This document shows positions 57,266 to 64,000 of a stretch of 64,000 bases of DNA, piece by piece. Source of the stretch: Sacculina carcini (taxonomy: Eukaryota; Arthropoda; Thecostraca; Sacculinidae); contig OU696578.1 of NCBI GenBank assembly GCA_916048095.2, positions 6,858,287 through 6,922,286 of the forward strand. The letters run 5' to 3'. Within the stretch, counting starts at the first letter, position 1. Every line of letters starts with the position of its first letter. A model generated the notes under the pieces. The model did no database searches. It was given only the letters and a program-made list of their open reading frames with translations, and was not told the DNA's origin. The translations under genes and the position numbers were made by a program.

Positions 57266-57562
57266 GTCGGTCCAGATTTGCCACCTGCGTGTATTGTTTT
57301 GTTGGGTTCAAGTTTGAAGTGTTTGTGTGTGGTCCCTCTCACTCTTGTATATGTGCTTATTCCGTGCGGATGTGTCTTCGTGGTGCTGTGGCTTATTACC
57401 ATTTGTCATTTCAAGCGTGTTCGGGGGTGTTGAGTGTGATTTCGTGCATAGTTGTTAAACTTCGCTCCTGACACGTCCCCTAAACACCGACCGGCACCAC
57501 AACGCGCGGTCACGTGTCTGTATGCGTGGTTGCCTGTGTGTCTGTGTTGCCTGTGTCACCTA

Positions 57563-58942
57563 CAGTGCTGTGCAAATTAGTTCGGACAGTAATGAAATGA
57601 TACAAAATTTTACAATAATGATGCTTTACTTACGGAAAATACGTCAGAGGTAAAAAAATTTATAAAATTAATATGAGATATGACCTCCTTTTGCGTTTAC
57701 AAGCATTTGAACACGTTTTGGCATAGATTCGACCAAAGTTGAACACATTTTAGCCAGTTCTTCATCATGATACCAGACCCTATTTACAGCACTAATTAGC
57801 TTTTGCATTGTCGAGCAGTCTTCTTTCTGGAGCCTTCGTTTGATTAAAGCCCATAGATTTTCAATGGGATTGATGTCAGGAGAATTTCCAGGCCAGTCTA
57901 GAAGCGTCAGTCCACTTTCGTCGAAGAATGTGCGCATTTTACGTGAAGTATGGCATGGTGCCAGATCTTGTCGGAAAATGCCGTCTCCATCAGGAAATTC
58001 CTTTCTCATAGTAGGAAGCAAATGAGTCTGCAAAATAGCTTTGTATTTATCACTGTTCATCATGCCCTCTACGTCAATGAGTCGCCCGGTACCTTTAGCG
58101 CTGAAACTACCCCAAAACATCTTCTTAGGTGGATGTTTGGGCGCTTTTTTAATGTGTCACGGCCGAAGCGGCTCACCTTTGCTTCGTCTTACGACCTGTG
58201 ACCTGTAACCATGAACTTAAAAATGTGATTCGTCTGAAAAAATCACTTTTTCCAGGCGTATGTTGTCCATCCAGCATGCTCATGTGCCCAGTGAAGGCGA
58301 TTTTTTTCATGATGGATGTAAATAACTGTTTCATTTGAGGTTTCCTGGCAGGTCTGTCAGCCTCAAGAAGCCATCGTCGGACAGTCGAAGAAGATATATT
58401 TACGTCTGCAGTAGACAAATCTCTCTGAAGGTCTGCACTGGTTTTCTTAGGATCTTTCACACTATTTCTGATGATAGTTGTGTCATCGTGAGGCGTTGTG
58501 TTGCGTTTTCTTCCACATCTTCCTTGCCGTCGTGTTGAGGATTCACCAGTATCCTTTTGTCTCTTCAGAATATCACCAACAGTTTTTTAGCCACCTTCAT
58601 CTTGTCAGAAATCTGTCTAATAGTGAATCCACTGTGTTCTCTAAGTGATACAATTCATGCACGCTTCTTAGGAGTGATATCCATCACGAAAAGGAGGTGA
58701 ATAATCCGTCAAAATCAAATATGACTCAGGAAGTCTGTAACAAAAGAGTTTGTCTTCACGACATATAACAGTTGCCAAACACCATTACAATGTCTTCACG
58801 ACATACATCAGTTGCCAAACACCACTACAACAATAATATATCTGGGAAACAAGAAAACCGTAAGCAGAATAGCCAAAAAGTTTTATTGATGCGAAATATT
58901 ATGCAAAATTCACCACTGTCGGAACTAATTTGCACAGCACTG
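57563..58942 (-). mobile_element. Tc1-type transposon, decayed
   Basis: Inverted ends CAGTGCTGTGCAAATTAGTT are present on both sides, flanked by TA (57561-57562; 58943-58944). On the minus strand the transposase shows a DNA-binding part (DLQRDLSTADVNISSSTVRR, near 58380-58430), VIFSDESHF near 58230, and the frame 57668-58120 with MFWGSFSAKGTGRL, FRQDLAPCHTSRKM and NSPDINPIENLWA. With 34 residues between the last Asp and Glu it is DD34E. At least three breaks separate the parts. Confidence 0.92.
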
Positions 58943-59419
58943 TACTGTATGTGTTTCACAACTGTCAGCCTAGTGTATGTATATGTATGTACATGTATAT
59001 CATCATATATTTAGCCACATGTCACACAAAGCTTATATTAAAACATATACTATTCAATAAACGCACACGACATGGAGAACCATGAAGCCATATGACGTAT
59101 ATACCTGAGTTCCCCGTGTCACAGTCATACTGAATAGATATTTATTAAAAAAAGTAAGGAAAATGTGTATGTGTGTCTTTATATGGAAGGGTGTCTTACG
59201 TATTATTCTAATCATTTTTACTTTAGTATTGGTGTTATCTTTGTTTTATTCATATTTGTACTCTGGCTTGATATATTCCTGCATTTATCTGCATCTATGT
59301 TACATATGACTTGCCCACAGTATTGAAATGTATTACATTGTATTGCATTTATGTCTGTGTGCTGGAGTCTTTGTGTGTGTGTGCGTGCGCGTGCGTGTAC
59401 GTGTGTATATGTATGTAAG

Positions 59420-59494
59420 AAGGACCACTAAATACTTATTTAGTAGTCCTTGATATTTACTGATATTTGATGTCTATGTATTTAGTAGTCCTTG
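59420..59494. repeat. AAGGAC-CACTAAAT palindrome plus extra half
   Basis: Arms AAGGACCACTAAAT (59420-59433) and ATTTAGTAGTCCTT (59438-59451) flank a 4-bp centre. The right arm recurs at 59479-59492 (TATTTAGTAGTCCTTGG), 41 bp further on. Ends equal those of the 11-kb element. Confidence 0.65.
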
Positions 59495-59672
59495 GCATGT
59501 ACATATGTACGGATTGTGCTGTACTCGTCAATTTCCCAGTCATAATCATTCAGATTCAACATCTAATACGAGCTGGATTCGAATCGCCGCTGGTGCATTA
59601 TCGAATGCTTCTGACTTCTCATTAGTGTGTGTGTGCGTGTTTGTGTGTTGGGGGTCTTTTGCGGTGGGGTAG

Positions 59673-59851
59673 CTGGTGCGCTTGGGCTTTGACATTGGCG
59701 GTGCGTGGCGAGTGAGCGCGGCCAATCAGCAGTTTCAGCTATGCGCGTCATATCCCCGCCATCTGCTGGTGCCGGCATCGATCAGTGATCAAGTGTTGGC
59801 ACAAGTGGCGCGCTTTCGTGTGCAACACCGTGTGCCTGCCGTCTGCTGGCG
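59673..59851 (+). CDS. MTMR3/4: MTMR3/4-like phosphatase, exon 3 of those seen
   Basis: This exon is not visible as an ATG open frame and was found by translation. It encodes LVRLGFDIGGAWRVSAANQQ, FQLCASYPRHLLVPASISDQ and VLAQVARFRVQHRVPAVCW plus two bases. It corresponds to EVERMGFDMNNAWRISNINE, KLCGSYPQELIVPAWITD and SFRSWKRIPAVIYR of vertebrate MTMR3, the N-terminal part of the myotubularin phosphatase domain. The acceptor is GGTGGGGTAG (poor polypyrimidine tract) and the donor is CG|GTAACC, phase 2, which completes an Arg codon with the next exon. Codon use is strongly GC-rich compared with the intron. Confidence 0.9.
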
Positions 59852-60084
59852 GTAACCGACACACACATACATACACACACACACCCATCTACATCTACAT
59901 GTACACATACACATACAAACACACAGTGTCGAAGTTAATTGTTACAATGTCACAGTGAAGTGTCAAAGTGTTGTAGTTGAGTCTCTGAATGAGCTTCGTA
60001 TAACGGAATGTCCGACTATTTATTACTTTATGCACACGTGTATATGCGTATGTATTCGTGTGTGTGTGTGTGTGTGTGGTGCAG

Positions 60085-60691
60085 ACATCGCGGCACGGGA
60101 GCCGTGTTGGCGCGTGCCGGTCAGCCGGAGGTAGGCTGGCTGGGCTGGCGCTCGCCCGAGGACGAACAGCTGATTCAGGCCATCAGCGAAGCGTGCGTCT
60201 CCAACCGTCCACCCGCGACCAGCGCCGCCGCCACCACCACGGCCGCGACCGCAGATGACCATCGGGCTACTGCGTGCGGCTCGCCCCAGCCGCCACTGTC
60301 GTCGACCGACGACGCTGTCGCTGCGTCGGCGCCGTCGCCACAACCAGTGTCGTCGCTGTCGCTGTCAATGTTGCAGTCATGTGTGCGTCAGTCGGCCGCC
60401 GATGACTCCGCCGTCGCTGCCGGCAGCGAAGATCCGGCGTCATCGTCGACGCCGATGATAATGGAGTCTCGTGGTGAACGCACGGACACTTCCGCGCCGA
60501 CTGTGTGTTCTACGGCCGACGATGCGTCACATCAGCCACAGAATTCGGCAGTGACGGCGGACGTCAACGTTTGCGGCGGCGGCGGTGATGTCGGCGGCCA
60601 GTGTGCTTCTGCTCCGTCGATGTCGGAGTCGGATTCGTCCAGTGCGGTGCGCGATTTGACTGCCGAGGCGCTTGTCTTCAAAAACACGGCG
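60085..60691 (+). CDS. MTMR3/4: MTMR3/4-like phosphatase, exon 4 of those seen
   Basis: After the split Arg codon it reads [20 protein letters not shown] and [17 protein letters not shown], matching YRHQSNGAVIARCGQPEVSW and WGWRNADDEHLVQSVAKAC of MTMR3. About 160 Ser/Ala/Thr/Pro-rich residues follow. Family members also have a variable acidic/serine linker here before LLILDARSY, but it is shorter (about 40-50 residues). The exon probably ends at a GCG|GTCAGT donor (60691); another donor nearby cannot be excluded. LILDARSY and the catalytic HCSDGWDRT motif are not in the window, so the gene continues to the right. The acceptor is GTGTGGTGCAG after a pure TG run. Confidence 0.88.
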
Positions 60692-60714
60692 GTCAGTGCG
60701 GCAGATATTGCAGT

Positions 60715-60876
60715 CATACACACACGTAAACACATGCAAATGCGCGCACGCACTCGTACAACCACAAATGAATACCAACACGTACACACGCAAACACATA
60801 CACGTACGTATACATATATAGACACATACACACGCTCACACTTATAAACACTAACACGTACACGTACACACTTATA

Positions 60877-60935
<59 letters not shown>

Positions 60936-61020
60936 ACATACGTACAAACATGCACACACGTACAAACATACACACACATACACAAACACACACACACACA
61001 CACGTGTAAACAAAACACAC
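60715..61020. repeat. (CA)n-rich microsatellite block
   Basis: Long interrupted CA/ACGT tracts follow the exon. They produce artefactual Cys-Val and His-Thr open frames on both strands. Confidence 0.95.
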
Positions 61021-61151
61021 GGGCTCACATACATATACAGTATTTGTCAAAGCTTTGCAAACACTGTCCCGGGTAGTCTCAAACGTTTGACGAACAAAAC
61101 TTATGTATTTCTAAGCCAATAATTATTCGGGGAATATCTGCGACTACTATA

Positions 61152-62511
61152 GTCATTTGGGGCAAATGGCGATTTGGTTATTTTGGGGGTAAAAAATGAT
61201 TTTGACCTTAGGAGAGTTGAAATCGCTATGTACAAGAAATGAGTGGATAAACTATTAGAGCAATCGTTTGCGGTCATTTCAGTGTATGAATCGTCTTTCA
61301 ACGTTAAAAAATGAATGTGTGACACAATTTCTCCCAAAACCTTTCAAAACATGTTGCACAAAACATTTGCAATGTTTCAGAAAATTTGTCATAATTCACC
61401 ACATGGACAAATTTTGGGGGCAATTCGCGATCGCTTCAAGAAACTGGGGCAATTGGCTATAGCTATCTCTTCCATAGCATTTATATGCAAGTATTAAAGA
61501 CACCACATCATTCTGAAAGTGGGGCATATTACGATCGGTGTGGGGGTAATTGACGATCAGTGTAGCGATCGTCAATTGCCCCACACCGATCGTAATATGC
61601 CCCATTCCCGATTTCTATTTACCCCTATAGCGATCGTCAATTGCCCCGTGCGACGACGTCTTGCATTACTTCGAGGAAATGTACTTCGCGGAGCCCACCA
61701 GGAGCCATAGTCGACTAGAATACCGCGGCGGTCATGCAAACAACTTCACTTGGCTTGCATAGAGACTGTCCTACACTCCAGAGGACGTCGTGCGACCCCC
61801 TCACAAAAATGAGGAGAGTCATTCCCATGAGCTGTTATAACTGATGAGAATTGCCACCAAAAGATTGCAGAGATGAACAAGTCTAAGACAAGACTTCGCA
61901 AGTAGGGAGCTCCTACTCAAACTGAGAAGTCTAGCAAGGAATAACCAAAGAAAAAGGCAAAAGTGAAAAAGAGAAAGTCGAAAGGGGATGATGAGGACTC
62001 GGACTCAACAGTGTCGCAATAACTGAAGCAAATACATCCAGTGAGTTATCTCTGGAAGACCTGCTGAGAGATGGCATTGAAGCCATGCTATAACGGAAGA
62101 AAACACTTCTTTTCGTAGAATGTATTATGTATCAGCCTTGAGGCCAGGCTAAATAAGCTAGCATTGTAATGTGAGCTAGTTCATCTTTGTTTTTCGTTTG
62201 AATATATTTAGTTGATAATTTCTGTCTTTATCTATCATCTAGAATGTCAAATTACCTTCAAATTAACGAATTACGGATCGATCGTTAATTACCCTACGAA
62301 AATCGTCATTTACCCCAGTGGGGTAAATGACGATCGCACCACTAAATTCGATCTCTATTTAAAAAAACAAAATTTTCAAAAGCTTTCAATACGGGGATAG
62401 AAGCACAGTGTACCAACACACTATTTGGTACTTAGTATATTTTGCTATCGTCATTAGTATAAGCGCTGGTTAGATGTTAATGAAAACGATCGTCATTTGC
62501 CCCGAATGACT
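61152..62511 (+). mobile_element. Tigger-like element with internal palindromes
   Basis: Inverted ends GTCATTTGGGGCAAATGGCG (left) and GTCATTCGGGGCAAATGACG (right, inward) are flanked by TATA, consistent with a TA target. Inside, a 38-bp inverted repeat lies at 61521-61603 and the unit GATCGTCAATTGCCCC recurs at about 61567 and 61631. A broken plus-strand tail (YTPEDVVRPPHKNEE near 61770, KKKAKVKKRKSKGDDEDSDS near 61950) resembles the C-terminal region of pogo/Tigger transposases. Confidence 0.65.
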
Positions 62512-62581
62512 ATATAGATGATATTTGATTAATTTGCCTGCTGTGAGCACTGACAGTGAAGGGTTATTTCTCACGCTACAC

Positions 62582-63593
62582 TAAAGATGCGACCTCAAAA
62601 AAACCGACGGTTTTTTGCCGAAGAAACCTCGACCAGAAAAACACGATTTTTTGTTTTTTTTGAAGAGTCATGCAAAGAATTCAAATTATGGAAATGATAT
62701 ATTTGGGATGTTAAATGAATTATTTTTCCATCAACACATGAGTTATTTATGCTATTAGTGACCCTATCAAATTGAATTATCATTAAATTTGCACAATATA
62801 ATTGTTATAATGTGTCTGAAAGCCCTAATATCATTGTTTGCACGGTACTGTGCGGCACTTCTATGTACAGTACAGTTTTGCATTCAATTATTGAGTTAAT
62901 CATTGTGTAAGAAAGCAGGGTTTGAGAACTGTTTTTATGCTAAAATCTGAAACTATTTTAAAAAAACAACAGGGGGCATAATTTATTATTATTTTTTACA
63001 TATTACCTTTTTCCTACCAGAATTGAACTACGTTGATTATAATAACTTTCATCATTTCATTCTGCAGATCAATTATTTGCAAATATATAAGTACAAACAC
63101 TGCAAATATTTACACAAATACTACAAATATGCACACAAACTTAGTGTCCCTAATGAGACTAATGATTAATCAGAGTGGCAATCCTGACCACAAAACGCAC
63201 AATATTTTCGTGTAGGAAAAAACTACTGAGGAAATATATTTAATGTACAAAAAGGTATTTGAACACAAATAACTACATCAAAGAAACCATCATCCATAAA
63301 ACCAGTTCTAAAAACAGGGTACTAATAAAAATAATAATTTGGTTCAACTTTCCTTGATCTGTCGCCCATTTTTTCACAATCTCTACCTCTACGAAAACCG
63401 TTTTTCAAAAAAATATATTTCGAAAAAACATGGTTAAAAAAGCAGTTTAAATCAAGAAGTTTAACCAGCCGCTTATACCAGCAGGCTACTTGCTATACCA
63501 AAGGTATTTGAACATACTTCAATCAAATCTATCTTACATAGATACTGTTTTCGAAAACATTGTTTCATTAAAAAGCGTTAGTTTAAATCAGTG
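62582..63593 (+). repeat. Long dispersed repeat, copy B
   Basis: Second copy of the repeat at 14069-15000 plus 26044-26170. It is uninterrupted at the position where copy A carries the 11-kb element (single CCAGCCGC at 63465-63472). Its right part is cut by a hAT end at 63594. No coding sequence was recognised. Confidence 0.75.
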
Positions 63594-64000
63594 TTTCTCA
63601 ACCTTTTTGGCCCACTGTGCCAAATTGGAACATTTTAGACTGAGTGTGCCGCACCCTCCGGACATTTGTCTAAAAAAAGGTCATCAACTTTTGTCTCGAG
63701 ACTTGTCTAAAACAGTGTTTCTCAACGTTTTATTATCTTGTGTCACATACAAACATTTTTACATGGCGGTGTACCACACCACAATCATCGCAAAGATTAT
63801 CAGTGCGATGATTGAAACTCCTTCTGCTCATTCATGGTGGCCTTGAAGTCCGGCTGCAGATGCGTCGACGCGATCTTGAGAGAAGCCAACAAGTGGGCGT
63901 CCGTGAGAGCAATTCTCTTGTTTGTCTTGGTGTTCTTCATCTTTGAGAAGAACTGCTCTGCACAATAGGTGGAACCAAACAGAGAAATGAACTTCTGAGC
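63594..64000 (-). mobile_element. hAT element, 3' end, runs off window
   Basis: A hAT-type end CAGTGTTTCTCAACCTTTTT starts near 63594-63596. A second, similar end (CAGTGTTTCTCAACGTTTTA) lies at 63714, so either two elements are nested or the end was duplicated. A minus-strand transposase C-terminus enters from the right edge. Confidence 0.7.
63800..64000 (-). CDS. hAT transposase C-terminus, partial
   Basis: Sixty-six residues up to a stop at 63800-63802 on the minus strand read AQKFISLFGSTYCAEQFFSK, MKNTKTNKRIALTDAHLLAS and LKIASTHLQPDF. This is the hAT dimerisation region as found in the ZBED5/FAM200-type subfamily (LFGSTYxCEQLFSxMKxxKxxxRxxLTDxHL). No break is seen in the visible part. 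Catalytic residues lie outside the window, so activity cannot be judged. Confidence 0.85.
   Translation of the reverse strand, partial: AQKFISLFGSTYCAEQFFSKMKNTKTNKRIALTDAHLLASLKIASTHLQPDFKATMNEQKEFQSSH

Noticed and set aside
60532-61050. Minus-strand 172-codon Cys/Val-rich open frame
   Set aside because: It is the translation of a (CA)n microsatellite and the antisense of the MTMR exon; no domain likeness.

Overview
This is eukaryotic, animal DNA, most likely from an invertebrate. Small phase-consistent exons of two conserved endomembrane genes lie in very large introns filled with transposons, (GT)n microsatellites and tRNA-derived SINEs. The species cannot be named from the sequence; nothing bacterial (operons, ribosome-binding sites, CRISPR) is present.

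Gene 1 (plus strand) is a Rab7 small GTPase. Its last three coding exons are at 5975-6193, 10409-10546 and 29882-29977; the P-loop exons lie left of the window. The introns between them are 4.2 kb and 19.3 kb, and the second is a multi-level nest of transposable elements. Gene 2 (plus strand) is a myotubularin-related phosphoinositide 3-phosphatase of the MTMR3/MTMR4 type. Four coding exons are at 51170-52275, 57031-57265, 59673-59851 and about 60085-60691; the catalytic HCSDGWDRT exon lies to the right of the window. Both products act on late endosomal and autophagic membranes, and a perfect CLEAR-type site (GTCACGTGAC) sits between them at 33796-33805.

Layout. 1-3955: I-group LINE with RNase H. 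4.0-5.0 kb: repeat debris, including a Helentron-like tandem repeat. 6.9-10.1 kb: decayed LINE with a MITE inside. 11.2-13.2 kb: pogo-like relic and a mariner. 14.1-26.2 kb: a long non-coding repeat split by an 11-kb element with ~59-bp terminal inverted repeats and a perfect 8-bp target duplication. That element carries THAP/P-superfamily-like remnants and has itself received an IS630/Tc1 element with 21-bp array ends, an LTR retrotransposon and a 2A-bearing LINE with a SINE in it. 27.4-29.6 kb: L2/CR1-type LINE. 30.9-32.4 kb: short LTR element. 32.7-50 kb: no recognised coding exon, only a ~195-bp tandem repeat, SINEs, hAT MITEs, Tigger/pogo pieces, a mariner and a TTAA-flanked MITE. 51-60.7 kb: the MTMR gene, with hAT MITEs, a LINE relic, a mariner and a Tc1 in its introns. 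61-64 kb: Tigger-like element, second copy of the long repeat, and a hAT transposase end at the edge.

The strongest novelty candidates are the 11-kb element, whose empty site is preserved in the second repeat copy; the ~34-bp palindromes that share its termini; the tandem-array-ended IS630/Tc1 family; and the low-complexity insertion inside the MTMR GRAM domain.
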